DNA of 64,000 nt from Rhodospirillales bacterium (GTDB lineage: Bacteria > Pseudomonadota > Alphaproteobacteria > Micavibrionales > Micavibrionaceae). Each line of letters begins with the position of its first letter. Position 1 is the first letter of the stretch. A program made the translations under genes and the position numbers. A model generated the notes under the pieces. That model made no database searches, was not told the DNA's origin, and worked only from the letters and a program-made list of their open reading frames with translations. Below are positions 25,705 through 33,700 of this stretch, in pieces. The stretch lies in contig JACKIP010000004.1 of the NCBI GenBank assembly GCA_020638395.1, positions 1 through 64,000 on the forward strand, in the 5' to 3' direction.

Positions 25705-26280
25705 ATGTCCCTGACCAAACAAGATTTGCGAGATCAAGCCAGAAAGCACCGTGAGCGCCTGCGCCCGAATATGGATGATGCGGAAAAGGTTTGTGACCTG
25801 TTTTTTGAAACCTGCGCCCCGCAACCCGGCCAGTCTGTGGCGCTGTATTGGCCCAAAAAAGACGAATTTTCAACTCAGTTGATTCTGGAACGTCTGCTGG
25901 CAACCGATATTTCCTGCGGGTTGCCCATCACACAAAAAGAGGAGCGCGCCTTGAAATTTGCCCGCTGGCGCAAGGATGACCCGCTGCAAAAAGGCGCATA
26001 TGGCATTCATGAACCGGTCATTACAGACCAGACCGAATGGCTGGAGCCGGATATTATAATCGTTCCCCTGATTGCTTTTGACCGGCGCGGGCATCGTCTG
26101 GGCTATGGCGCGGGTCATTATGACGCGACTTTGGAACCCCTGCGCCGGAAAAAGGATGTTCTCGCAGTGGGGATTGCTTTTGCGGAGCAATTGGTTCTGT
26201 TTCCCCTCCCCGCCGAAGAGCATGACCAGCCTTTGGATCTTGTGATTACGCCGGAAAAAGTTTATAGCTTTGGAGCATGA
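25705..26280 (+). CDS. 5-formyltetrahydrofolate cyclo-ligase
   Basis: 191 residues, YgfA/MTHFS family; converts 5-formyl-THF to 5,10-methenyl-THF with ATP. Family motifs: the basic LRDQARKHRERL start, VALYWPKKDEFST, and the C-terminal ATP-binding DRRGHRLGYGAGHYD. Overlaps the next gene by 4 bp (ATGA), so the two are coupled. The pairing with ymdB is common in alphaproteobacteria. A TATAAT box just before the ATG suggests little or no 5' leader. Confidence 0.94.
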   Translation: MSLTKQDLRDQARKHRERLRPNMDDAEKVCDLFFETCAPQPGQSVALYWPKKDEFSTQLILERLLATDISCGLPITQKEERALKFARWRKDDPLQKGAYGIHEPVITDQTEWLEPDIIIVPLIAFDRRGHRLGYGAGHYDATLEPLRRKKDVLAVGIAFAEQLVLFPLPAEEHDQPLDLVITPEKVYSFGA

Positions 26281-27077
26281 AACTTATTTTTATCGGTGAT
26301 GTCTATGGACGCAGCGGACGGGATGCTCTGATCGAGCACCTTCCGCCCCTGATTAAGCAGCATGACGTCGATTTTGTGATTGTGAACGGCGAAAATGCGG
26401 CGCACGGGCGCGGCATTACAAAAGATATCTGCAAGGAAATGTTTGATGCCGGGGCCGACTGCATCACGTCCGGCGACCATATCTGGGACCAGCGAGAGAT
26501 GATCGCCCAGATCAATAACTATAAAAACGTTCTGCGCCCGGTCAACCTCCCGGACGGAGCGCCCGGTAACGGGATCTATAAAGGCATGACCAAAAACGGT
26601 AAATCAATTCTGATTGTCAATGCCATGGGACGGACCTTTATGGAACCGATTGAATGCCCCTTCCGCCGCATGGATCTGGAGCTGAAAAATTATCGTCTGG
26701 GGCAGAATATTGATGCGATTTTTGTCGATTTCCATGCCGAGGCGACCAGTGAAAAAGTTGCGTTCGGGCATTATCTGGATGGGCGGGTCTCGGCGGTGGT
26801 CGGAACACATACGCACATTCCGACGGCGGATGCACATATTCTGGAGCACGGAACCGCCTATCAAACCGATGCGGGAATGACCGGAGATTATGACAGCGTC
26901 ATCGGACGGCGCAAAGATATCTCGATCTATGGATTCCTCCGCAAAATGCCGGGAGAAAAGCCTCAACCGGCCACCGGCCCCGGAACGCTTTGCGGCGCGC
27001 TCATTACGATTGATGACCAGACCGGACTGGCCCGCGCCATCGACAGCTTTAAAGTCGGCGGCTGTCTGGCGGTGTGA
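26277..27077 (+). CDS. ymdB: YmdB-family metallophosphoesterase
   Basis: 266 residues, TIGR00282 family; homologues hydrolyse 2',3'-cyclic nucleotides and affect biofilm or sporulation decisions. Two-metal site visible: FIGDVYGRSGRDAL, NGENAAHGRG, SGDHIWDQ, VDFHAEATSEK and VGTHTHIPTAD. Cytosolic. Coupled to the cyclo-ligase gene. Its usual downstream neighbour yebC is here displaced by about 2.7 kb containing an AT-rich mini-island and two minus-strand genes. Confidence 0.94.
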   Translation: MKLIFIGDVYGRSGRDALIEHLPPLIKQHDVDFVIVNGENAAHGRGITKDICKEMFDAGADCITSGDHIWDQREMIAQINNYKNVLRPVNLPDGAPGNGIYKGMTKNGKSILIVNAMGRTFMEPIECPFRRMDLELKNYRLGQNIDAIFVDFHAEATSEKVAFGHYLDGRVSAVVGTHTHIPTADAHILEHGTAYQTDAGMTGDYDSVIGRRKDISIYGFLRKMPGEKPQPATGPGTLCGALITIDDQTGLARAIDSFKVGGCLAV

Positions 27078-27159
27078 AAAATGGGGAACAAATAAAAATA
27101 GTTTTAAGTCTTACGAGGAACCTTATCGGAACTTTATTAGCAACAAAAAAGTATAATCA

Positions 27160-27543
27160 ATGCGCTTAATTGAAACACATATTGAAGTCATAAACGTAGA
27201 AAAATCATTGGCTCTTTATCAAAAACTCATACCCCATAGGAACTGTCTCAGATGGGCTGACGGTAATGTTGGCGCTCTTGTGCTTGAAGACGGATCTGCA
27301 TTTGGCATTTGGAAAAAAGGGCATCGCGGCATTCATGATGGACAAGGTGGCAACCATGTTCATTTCGCTTTCCAGATAAAATTAGAAGACTATACAAATT
27401 ACAAGAATAAAATTCTTGATGCTGGCCTAACCCCTTTGGAATATGAATGGGATACAGGATATAAAAGTGTTTATTTTTTCGATTATGATGGTCATCAAGG
27501 TGAATTTATTACCGCAGATTGGATAGCGTTAAACAACCTCTAA
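27160..27543 (+). CDS. VOC-superfamily (glyoxalase/dioxygenase-like) protein
   Basis: 127 residues with the paired beta-alpha-beta-beta-beta modules of the vicinal oxygen chelate fold: THIEVINVEKSLALYQKL, then GNHVHFAFQI, and YFFDYDGHQGEFI with the final metal-ligand glutamate. The substrate is not predictable. The DNA is clearly richer in A+T than ymdB or yebC, and the gene sits with a zinc-ribbon gene and repeats, so recent acquisition is likely. Confidence 0.8.
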   Translation: MRLIETHIEVINVEKSLALYQKLIPHRNCLRWADGNVGALVLEDGSAFGIWKKGHRGIHDGQGGNHVHFAFQIKLEDYTNYKNKILDAGLTPLEYEWDTGYKSVYFFDYDGHQGEFITADWIALNNL

Positions 27544-27567
27544 AATTACCCGAAATAACTTTCGAAA

Positions 27568-27662
27568 TCTCTGCAAAAAAAGCCTGGACTCGTCATCCGG
27601 AGCCGCAGGAAAAGGACCTTAACCCGTTGAAACAAAATGTTCTTCGCTCCGCTCAGAATGAC
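27568..27662. repeat. Family E element, decayed copy 1
   Basis: Inverted relative to the other E copies: TCTCTGCAAAAAAAGCC, then GTCATCCGGAGCCGCAGG, AACCCGTTGAAAC and CGCTCCGCTCAGAATGAC. Terminal TATAGAA sequences are not recognisable. Confidence 0.65.
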
Positions 27663-27722
27663 AGGGGGAGAAAGAGAACGCTCTACCCCCCGCGCCTTTG
27701 TCCCTCTGTGGTGAAAAATCAA

Positions 27723-27757
27723 GAAGCTGACGCCTGACTTGATACAAGTTAGGTGCC
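27723..27757. mobile_element. Solo IS1595-family terminal relic
   Basis: GAAGCTGACGCCTGACTT and AAGTTAGGTG match the left end of the IS1595-family element at 37527. Similarity also covers the flank (AAAAATCAA and a preceding CTCTG-GGT motif). No transposase remains. The segment itself forms a hairpin, ACCTAACTTG/CAAGTCAGGC-like. Confidence 0.55.
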
Positions 27758-27780
27758 CCCAGAAAAAGTGCGTTTTATGT

Positions 27781-28272
27781 TTACTGCGTGGTTGCTGCTA
27801 TTAATTTTAATTTAAAATGGTCATATTCATTTTCTTTGATGTCCACAGGGGTCTGAAGTCTAAATTTCAGAGATTTCCCAGCAGAAAAAACTCCATAGTC
27901 GCGAAGCTGCATTGTATCCATCAACTCGTCATTTGCATTATACAACGAAAGCTCAAACGAAACGCCTTTCCATGTATAAGGGGTGTTGTTAGTTAAATTC
28001 CCTATCACGACTGCGTACACACCATAGTTATCAGTTTTAAAACGAATGGAACTGTCTGATATAGAAATATCATCCAGATAGGGCGCAGAATCTACGTTTG
28101 AAAAATAGTATCTTATTTCTGGGGAGAACGCGAAAAGCAGTAATACAGCGAAAAGAGACAAAAGAACCCCACTTTTGTGCCTTTCAAAAAAAGTTTGATC
28201 GGATCGACAATAAGGGCATTTTTTAGCCTCATCAGCAATCTCTTTTGTACACATTATGCATTTTTTTACCAT
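27781..28272 (-). CDS. Membrane-anchored zinc-ribbon protein
   Basis: 163 residues. An N-terminal double CxxC zinc ribbon (CIMCTKEIADEAKKCPYC) is followed by one membrane segment (SGVLLSLFAVLLLFAF) and an extracytoplasmic beta-rich domain (VYAVVIGNLTNNTPYTWKGV and FELSLYNANDELMDT) resembling FxLYD-type domains. Function unknown. AT-rich like the VOC gene, opposite in direction to the yebC-ruv operon. Family E copy 2 lies upstream of its start and an IS relic downstream of its stop. Confidence 0.75.
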   Translation of the reverse strand: MVKKCIMCTKEIADEAKKCPYCRSDQTFFERHKSGVLLSLFAVLLLFAFSPEIRYYFSNVDSAPYLDDISISDSSIRFKTDNYGVYAVVIGNLTNNTPYTWKGVSFELSLYNANDELMDTMQLRDYGVFSAGKSLKFRLQTPVDIKENEYDHFKLKLIAATTQ

Positions 28273-28312
28273 ATAAAATGGTACGATTTTTTTAAAATTT
28301 CGTCAAATAATT

Positions 28313-28449
28313 TATAGCATCCTCTGCAAGGTTATAATTTTACAAAACCGTCATTCTGAGCGGAGCGAAGAATTTTTTGCTTCAACGAGTTAAGATCCTT
28401 CGCCTATCGCGCAGGATGATAAATCCGGGCTTTTGCAGAGGTTTCTATA
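28313..28449. repeat. Family E MITE-like element, copy 2
   Basis: 137 bp. Starts TATAGCATCCTCTGCAAGG and ends TTTTGCAGAGGTTTCTATA. The core contains CGTCATTCTGAGCGGAGCG and TTCAACGAGTTAAGATCC. Its terminal TATA is shared with the adjoining decayed A element. Confidence 0.8.
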
Positions 28450-28525
28450 ATAACTTTCATTAATTTTAGGCCATTTCTCGGTGCTGTCATTACCTGAATT
28501 GCTGCGGGCAATGACAGCCATTGAC
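28446..28525. repeat. Decayed family A element
   Basis: Begins TATAATAACTTTCATTAA and keeps TTAGGCCATT and TGTCATTACCTGAATTGC; the second hairpin and far end are degraded. It shares its first 4 bp with the end of E copy 2, as if both used the same TA target. Confidence 0.6.
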
Positions 28526-28567
28526 GGATGTTCGAAAGTTGTTCCGAGCGACGATAACAATCGCCCC

Positions 28568-29068
28568 CTAACGGTGCTTCCGGCAATAACGGTCGCAGGC
28601 CTCGCAGATCGCCAGATAGAGGTTCTCCCCTTCCTTTCCGCCATCGCCCTTTAGATTGCTTTGCAGAATGGCCGTAATCGTCGTGTAGTAGGCCTGAATG
28701 ATTTCCTGCGCATCCTTATCCGGCGTAGCAAGGTTTTCCAGAAATATAATCATCCGATCAGAGATCCGGGAGACCAGAGAATAATGAAACATGCCGCCAT
28801 TGGCTTTTAGCTGCATAATCGGGTTTAATAACCCCTCCAGAAGCTTTTCTTTCCGGACATTGGCGGGAGGGTTATAGGCGAGTTCCAATCCTGCATGCAG
28901 GGCGTCCATATAGGTATAGGCAATCGGTTTGAAATCAATCTTGTTTTCTTCCAGAAGCCGCTGGGCTTTTTCAAGAATATCTTTGCCCAGCCCTCCTGAG
29001 CCGACTTTTTGTTTCAGAAGATTCGGAGGATTATAAAAGCGGGCTTTTCCATTAGACTCATCTGTCAT
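28568..29068 (-). CDS. Unrecognised helical protein paired with a response regulator
   Basis: 166 residues, no known family recognised. N-terminal FYNPPNLLKQKVGSGGLG, then amphipathic helices (ILEKAQRLLEENKIDF and DALHAGLELA) and a C-terminal helix with two cysteines (AICEACDRYCRKHR). Cytosolic. GAGGAGG precedes three tandem ATGs; the third (29068) gives the best spacing. The start lies inside the end of the response-regulator gene, so translation is probably coupled and the product may act in the same signalling step. Confidence 0.7.
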   Translation of the reverse strand: MTDESNGKARFYNPPNLLKQKVGSGGLGKDILEKAQRLLEENKIDFKPIAYTYMDALHAGLELAYNPPANVRKEKLLEGLLNPIMQLKANGGMFHYSLVSRISDRMIIFLENLATPDKDAQEIIQAYYTTITAILQSNLKGDGGKEGENLYLAICEACDRYCRKHR

Positions 29069-29696
29069 CATCATCCTCCTCAAAATCAATGACCAGTGGG
29101 TCATGATACGTTCTGGCGCGTTCTTCTTCTATTTTTTGCTGGCGTATAATTTCTTTATACAGATTATCCTCACTATGAACCATTTGTTCCTTACGGCTTC
29201 GCTCTTCCTCGTCACGTTCACGCCGGAACGGCCCGTTATAGTCGGACACCTTTTTGCGGCGGCGATCCGGACCGAAAAACTCGGTCGCGTCCACGAACTG
29301 GCGCGGCACCTCGACGATATTTTCAATCCGCCGGTAGAGGTGATGCACCTTGAACGGCTTGACGATAAATTCGGTAATCCCGCGGTCCCGCGCTTCAATG
29401 ACCCGCTTTTTCTGGCTATAACCTGTCAGAAGAATGATGGGAACAAATTTATTCGGAGAACTGGGATGCTGGCGAATCTTGTGCGCCATTTCAATTCCGT
29501 TCGTGGGAGTCATCATCCAGTCTGAAATCACCAGATCGGGATTAAACCGGCAAAAAGTCTCGAATCCCTCATCCCCGTCACGAGCGACATGGATTTCCCG
29601 GAAACCAAACGTGTTGACGACAGAGCGAATAAGCTCAATCATCGGCTGGTTATCCTCAACAATCAAAACCGACGCTTTACGAAAGTCATAAGCCAT
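29058..29696 (-). CDS. Single-domain response regulator with charged C-terminal tail
   Basis: 212 residues from the ATG at 29696. CheY-like receiver with acidic pair Glu14-Asp15, phospho-acceptor Asp59 (VISDWMM), Thr91 (LLTGYS) and Lys113 (VKPFK). No DNA-binding domain follows; the tail of about 85 residues has a FFGPDRRRKK motif, YNGPFRRERDEE and a charged helix ending in an acidic run. Such receivers usually act by protein contact. No histidine kinase is in the window. Overlaps the downstream unknown gene by 11 bp. Confidence 0.88.
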   Translation of the reverse strand: MAYDFRKASVLIVEDNQPMIELIRSVVNTFGFREIHVARDGDEGFETFCRFNPDLVISDWMMTPTNGIEMAHKIRQHPSSPNKFVPIILLTGYSQKKRVIEARDRGITEFIVKPFKVHHLYRRIENIVEVPRQFVDATEFFGPDRRRKKVSDYNGPFRRERDEEERSRKEQMVHSEDNLYKEIIRQQKIEEERARTYHDPLVIDFEEDDDDR

Positions 29697-29723
29697 ACTA
29701 TAAAACCAAAAGAGAAATAACGC

Positions 29724-29753
29724 TTGAAACCTTCTTTTATTTATTAATATTTT
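29724..29753 (+). promoter_or_regulatory. Putative sigma70 promoter for yebC-ruvCA
   Basis: TTGAAA, 18 bp, TATTTT, 25 bp before yebC; the gap also separates the divergent response-regulator gene. Confidence 0.4.
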
Positions 29754-29778
29754 AAGCAGAATTAACAAGGAAAAAATT

Positions 29779-30531
29779 ATGGCCGGACATTCCAAATGGG
29801 CAAATATACAACACCGTAAAGGCGCGCAGGATAAAAAGCGCGGCAAAATGTTCTCAAAGCTTAGCAAAGAAATCACCGTTGCGGCAAAAATGGGAGGTGG
29901 AGACCCGGATATGAACCCCCGCCTGCGCCTTGCCATTGCCAATGCCAGAGGACAATCCATGCCGAAAAACAATATTGAAACCGCCATTCAAAAAGGAGTC
30001 GGCGGCGGCGAAGGCGATAACTACGAAGAAATTCGTTACGAAGGATACGGGCCCGGTGGCGTTGCGGTCATTGTCGAAGTCCTGACAGACAATCGTAACC
30101 GGGCCGCCACGGATATGCGGACCCTCTTCTCGAAAAACGGCGGAAATCTGGGAGAAACCGGCTCAGTAGGCTTTATGTTTGACCGCACAGGTGAACTTTT
30201 TTATCCCGTAGCGACAGGTTCTGCCGATTCCATGTTTGAATCTGCCGTAGAAGCCGGTGCTGATAATGTCGAAAGCGATGAGGAAGGGCACTATATTTAC
30301 ACAGCCCCCGAAGACTTCGCCGCAGTACGCGATGCGCTGGAAAAGACGCTGGGAGATCCTGAGCGCGCAGCTCTGATCTGGAAGCCAAATATCATGGCGG
30401 AAGTAAATGAGGAACAAGCGGCAGGAGTCCTGAAACTTGTTGATGCGCTGGAAGATAATGATGACGTGCAGAATGTGACAACTAATTTTGATGTCAGCGA
30501 AGATGTCATGGAGAAGCTGCTTGCATCCTGA
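29779..30531 (+). CDS. yebC: YebC/PmpR-family protein
   Basis: 250 residues; homologues have been described as transcriptional regulators and as ribosome-associated factors for proline stretches. Starts MAGHSKWANIQHRKGAQD, the family hallmark, with RYEGYGPGGVAVIVE and GSVGFMFDRTG further on. AAGGA precedes the ATG. Upstream of ruvC with an 11-bp overlap, the normal yebC-ruvC order. Confidence 0.97.
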   Translation: MAGHSKWANIQHRKGAQDKKRGKMFSKLSKEITVAAKMGGGDPDMNPRLRLAIANARGQSMPKNNIETAIQKGVGGGEGDNYEEIRYEGYGPGGVAVIVEVLTDNRNRAATDMRTLFSKNGGNLGETGSVGFMFDRTGELFYPVATGSADSMFESAVEAGADNVESDEEGHYIYTAPEDFAAVRDALEKTLGDPERAALIWKPNIMAEVNEEQAAGVLKLVDALEDNDDVQNVTTNFDVSEDVMEKLLAS

Positions 30532-31003
30532 GGCGACCAGACTCATCGGGATAGACCCCGGCCTGCAAAAAACCGGATGGGGCATCATTGACATCTCTGG
30601 AACGTCCTTGCGCCTCGTTGACTCCGGACGAATAAAACCAAATCCGAACAGGCCGATAGCGGAAAGATTAAAGTTTCTATCACAGGAGCTTGACGCGATT
30701 CTGCTCCAATATGAACCACATGACGCCGCTATCGAAGAAACCTTTGTCAATCAAAACCCGACTACATCCCTGAAGCTTGGCATGGCACGGGGAGCGGCGA
30801 TTCTGACACTGGCTAATCGCAACCTGTCTGTCGCGGAATACGCCCCGAATAAAATCAAAAAATCTGTCACCGGGCAAGGTCACGCCACCAAGCAGCAGAT
30901 CGGCATGATGGTAAAGGTTCTGCTTCCCGCCTGTGGAGAACTTGGTGAAGATGAAGCAGATGCGCTTGCTATTGCGATCACGCACGCGCATTATCATAAA
31001 TAA
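30521..31003 (+). CDS. ruvC: Holliday junction resolvase RuvC
   Basis: 160 residues starting with TTG at 30521, which has GGAG 7 nt upstream and overlaps yebC by 11 bp; the frame is open further but upstream residues are not family-like. Catalytic acids: Asp12 (GIDPG), Glu72 (AAIEET), Asp144 and Asp147 (GEDEADALAIAITHAH). Cuts Holliday junctions moved by RuvAB. Next gene starts 1 bp later. Confidence 0.95.
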   Translation: MHPEATRLIGIDPGLQKTGWGIIDISGTSLRLVDSGRIKPNPNRPIAERLKFLSQELDAILLQYEPHDAAIEETFVNQNPTTSLKLGMARGAAILTLANRNLSVAEYAPNKIKKSVTGQGHATKQQIGMMVKVLLPACGELGEDEADALAIAITHAHYHK

Positions 31004-31004
31004 G

Positions 31005-31631
31005 ATGATTGGTAAACTTTCAGGCATAATCGATTCGTTCCATGACGGGCATTTACTTCTGGATGTCGGGGGGGTCGGCTATCTGATCTTTGCCAGCAGC
31101 CGCACACTAGCGCAAATCGGACAAACCGGGGACCCTGCGAGCCTTTTAATTGATACGCACGTCCGTGAAGACCACATTCATCTTTATGGTTTTCAAACTG
31201 CCGAGGAGCAACGCTGGTTTCGCCTTCTGACCTCTGTGCAGGGCGTCGGGGTCAAGGCGGGGCTGGCGATTTTATCTGTTTGCTCCCCCCAGGAGCTTTC
31301 CCTTGCAATTGCGGCGCAAGACAAAGCCTCCCTCACACGGGCGGACGGCGTCGGCCCCAAACTGGCCAGCCGTATCCTTCTGGAATTAAAGAATAAAGTC
31401 GGAGCCCCCGACCTCACACCCCGCGCGATGCAGATTGGGTCACAGACCCAAAATGACCCAAAAAATGACCCTGATGTGACGCAAGATGCCATACAGGCCC
31501 TGATCGGCCTCGGCTATGGGCGGGGGGAGGCCTATAATGCCGTCCAGCAAGCCCGCCTGAAAGCAAATGATAACAGCAACCTGCAGGACCTTATTAAATT
31601 CTCACTAAAGGAGCTGGCATCTTCTGACTAG
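31005..31631 (+). CDS. ruvA: Holliday junction branch migration protein RuvA
   Basis: 208 residues from MIGKLSGIIDS. OB domain, then helix-hairpin-helix motifs (LTSVQGVGVKAGLAIL; TRADGVGPKLASRILLELK) and the C-terminal RuvB-contact domain (DAIQALIGLGYGRGEAYNAV). Binds the junction as a tetramer. It is separated from ruvB by about 1 kb holding a gene on the other strand, whose last 4 bp overlap the ruvA stop. Confidence 0.96.
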   Translation: MIGKLSGIIDSFHDGHLLLDVGGVGYLIFASSRTLAQIGQTGDPASLLIDTHVREDHIHLYGFQTAEEQRWFRLLTSVQGVGVKAGLAILSVCSPQELSLAIAAQDKASLTRADGVGPKLASRILLELKNKVGAPDLTPRAMQIGSQTQNDPKNDPDVTQDAIQALIGLGYGRGEAYNAVQQARLKANDNSNLQDLIKFSLKELASSD

Positions 31632-32545
31632 CGAGGTGTTACAACCGGAACAGCACACTCTTTTGTTCCACTTTCAGCGCAAAGTTTTGCTTGCTGAGAT
31701 CCTAGGTGTAACTGGTCAAGATTTGCATAAAATTGCCCCATGGCGGCAGGATTCGCCAGAAGCTCTTCGGGAGCATTCATAAACTGATTATAACGCGATT
31801 GTGCCGGATCAACCCCCAGTTTTTCAGTAAGATCATCATTCATTCCCGGCGTATAAGCGTAATTCCTAATACTTGATATTTCTGCTCTGAATTCTGAAGG
31901 AATCTTTAACCCAGCATAATGGGCCAAAGAAAACGCCGCCCCGTTTGAATTTGACTCTTGTTTATTATTCGCATCAGGAAGTTTATAGTATTCAATCTTG
32001 GAGTTGCTCGCTGTTGCTGCCAGCTCCGCCATTTTCGCCAATGGCACAATAATGGCCGCCCCCGTCCCTGAAGCCAAGGTCGCCCGTGCGTTCTCGTTCC
32101 ATGCCCCTTTTCCGTTTACAACCATGTTATCTGCAAAACAATCATCAAGAACCGGACCAAATTTCTCACCACTTGCATAGAAAGTCGCCGCCCCAGTCTT
32201 CTTATCAAGACTCCAGAGATCGAAAGTTGTTATCATCTTTCCGTCTTTCAGGATCTCTATGTTGGTGTGAATATAGGGAGAGCCAAAAATATTGTACGCC
32301 GCCATGTCAATCTGCCAGCCGTTTTCCTTAAAGCCGGGGGATTCAATCAGGGATTTGAGTTTTTTGCTGTGATACTGGGGATCATGAGGATCAAGCCCAC
32401 CGGAGACAGCACATTCTGTACCATCATAACCTACCGTTTTATTCCAGTCTCCTGACAAATCCAAACCTGCCGCTGCGGACTGCCCTGCCAAAACCGAAGA
32501 AGCGAGCAGCGTAGCCACCATCGCCTGACGAAAATCACGTCCCAT
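31628..32545 (-). CDS. Secreted protein of unknown function between ruvA and ruvB
   Basis: 305 residues with a Sec-type signal peptide (MVATLLASSVLAGQSAAA, cleavage probably near residue 26). The mature protein begins with a beta-rich part (LDLSGDWNKTVGYDGTEC; YIHTNIEILKDGKMITTFDLW) and ends in a helical part with five or so cysteines in total, possibly disulphide-bonded. No family recognised. It is antisense to the ruv operon and divergent from ruvB across an AT-rich 108 bp gap. Confidence 0.72.
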   Translation of the reverse strand: MGRDFRQAMVATLLASSVLAGQSAAAGLDLSGDWNKTVGYDGTECAVSGGLDPHDPQYHSKKLKSLIESPGFKENGWQIDMAAYNIFGSPYIHTNIEILKDGKMITTFDLWSLDKKTGAATFYASGEKFGPVLDDCFADNMVVNGKGAWNENARATLASGTGAAIIVPLAKMAELAATASNSKIEYYKLPDANNKQESNSNGAAFSLAHYAGLKIPSEFRAEISSIRNYAYTPGMNDDLTEKLGVDPAQSRYNQFMNAPEELLANPAAMGQFYANLDQLHLGSQQAKLCAESGTKECAVPVVTPR

Positions 32546-32653
32546 ACCACATTATCCCTCTAAAAAATACCATCTAACCTGATAGTATATAAAGTTATGT
32601 ATAGTGTCAAAAATAATTTATTTTTATACCATTTCATTGCTATTGTTATTTTG

Positions 32654-33700
32654 ATGCAAAATATAAATCTACAATCGACGCCCCTTGAGGAAGAACAACC
32701 TCTGGAAAAAGCGCTCCGCCCGTCTTTGCTGGATGACTTTGTCGGGCAGGAACAATTAAAAGGCAACCTGAAAGTCTTTATTGAGGCGGCACGGGCCCGC
32801 GGAACTGCAATGGATCACGTTTTATTTTTTGGGCCTCCGGGGCTGGGGAAAACGACCCTTGCGCAGATTGTTGCCAAAGAACTGGGAGTCGGGTTTCGCT
32901 CAACATCCGGCCCGGTGATTGCCCGCGCCGGAGATCTGGCGGCAATTTTAACCAACCTGCAACCGCATGATGTTCTGTTTATTGACGAAATTCACCGACT
33001 GAATCCGGCGGTTGAAGAAATCCTTTATCCGGCGATGGAAGACGGCAAGCTGGATCTGATGATCGGTGAAGGCCCCGCCGCCCGCTCTATCCAGATTGAA
33101 CTGCCGGAGTTTACACTGGTCGGCGCGACCACTCGCAGTGGATTACTGACCGGTCCGTTGCGGGACCGTTTTGGTATCCCGCTCAGGCTGGAATTTTACG
33201 CCCCGCCCGAACTGCAAAAAATTGTGCTGCGCTCTGCCCGCCTTCTGGGGATGAATATGGATGCCGCCGGGGCACTGGAGATCGCCGGACGCTCGCGTGG
33301 TACTCCGCGCATTGCCGGACGCCTGACCCGGCGCGTGCGCGACTTTGCCGATGTTTTAAAAGCTGCGGTCATTGACCGGACTCTGGCAGATCAGGCGTTG
33401 CGCCGACTCGATGTAGATCTGGCTGGGCTGGACGGCATGGACCGGCGCTACTTGACGACGATCATCGAGAACTATCAGGGTGGTCCGGTGGGGATTGATA
33501 CGCTGGCAGCGGTCCTCTCCGAGCAACGGGACGTGATCGAAGATGTCATCGAACCCTATCTGCTTCAGCAGGGATTTTTGCAGCGCACCCCGCGTGGCCG
33601 TGTACTCACAGGCAAAGCCTATGTACATCTGGGGCTGAGCGATAGCCGCCCCCCCTCCTCCACAGCCCCACAGGAACAGGACGATCTGTTCCGTGCATAA
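32654..33700 (+). CDS. ruvB: Holliday junction helicase RuvB
   Basis: 348-residue AAA+ motor for branch migration. Walker A GPPGLGKTT, Walker B LFIDEIHRL, sensor 1 VGATTRSG and the C-terminal winged helix with TPRGRVLTGKAYVHLG. The ATG at 32654 fits the family N-terminus; no Shine-Dalgarno is apparent in the very AT-rich leader. Having its own leader, away from ruvA, suggests separate transcription. Confidence 0.96.
   Translation: MQNINLQSTPLEEEQPLEKALRPSLLDDFVGQEQLKGNLKVFIEAARARGTAMDHVLFFGPPGLGKTTLAQIVAKELGVGFRSTSGPVIARAGDLAAILTNLQPHDVLFIDEIHRLNPAVEEILYPAMEDGKLDLMIGEGPAARSIQIELPEFTLVGATTRSGLLTGPLRDRFGIPLRLEFYAPPELQKIVLRSARLLGMNMDAAGALEIAGRSRGTPRIAGRLTRRVRDFADVLKAAVIDRTLADQALRRLDVDLAGLDGMDRRYLTTIIENYQGGPVGIDTLAAVLSEQRDVIEDVIEPYLLQQGFLQRTPRGRVLTGKAYVHLGLSDSRPPSSTAPQEQDDLFRA

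Noticed and set aside
27160..28272. Toxin-antitoxin or defence module in the AT-rich island
   Set aside because: The two genes are on opposite strands, and neither the VOC fold nor the zinc-ribbon protein matches a known toxin, antitoxin or nuclease.
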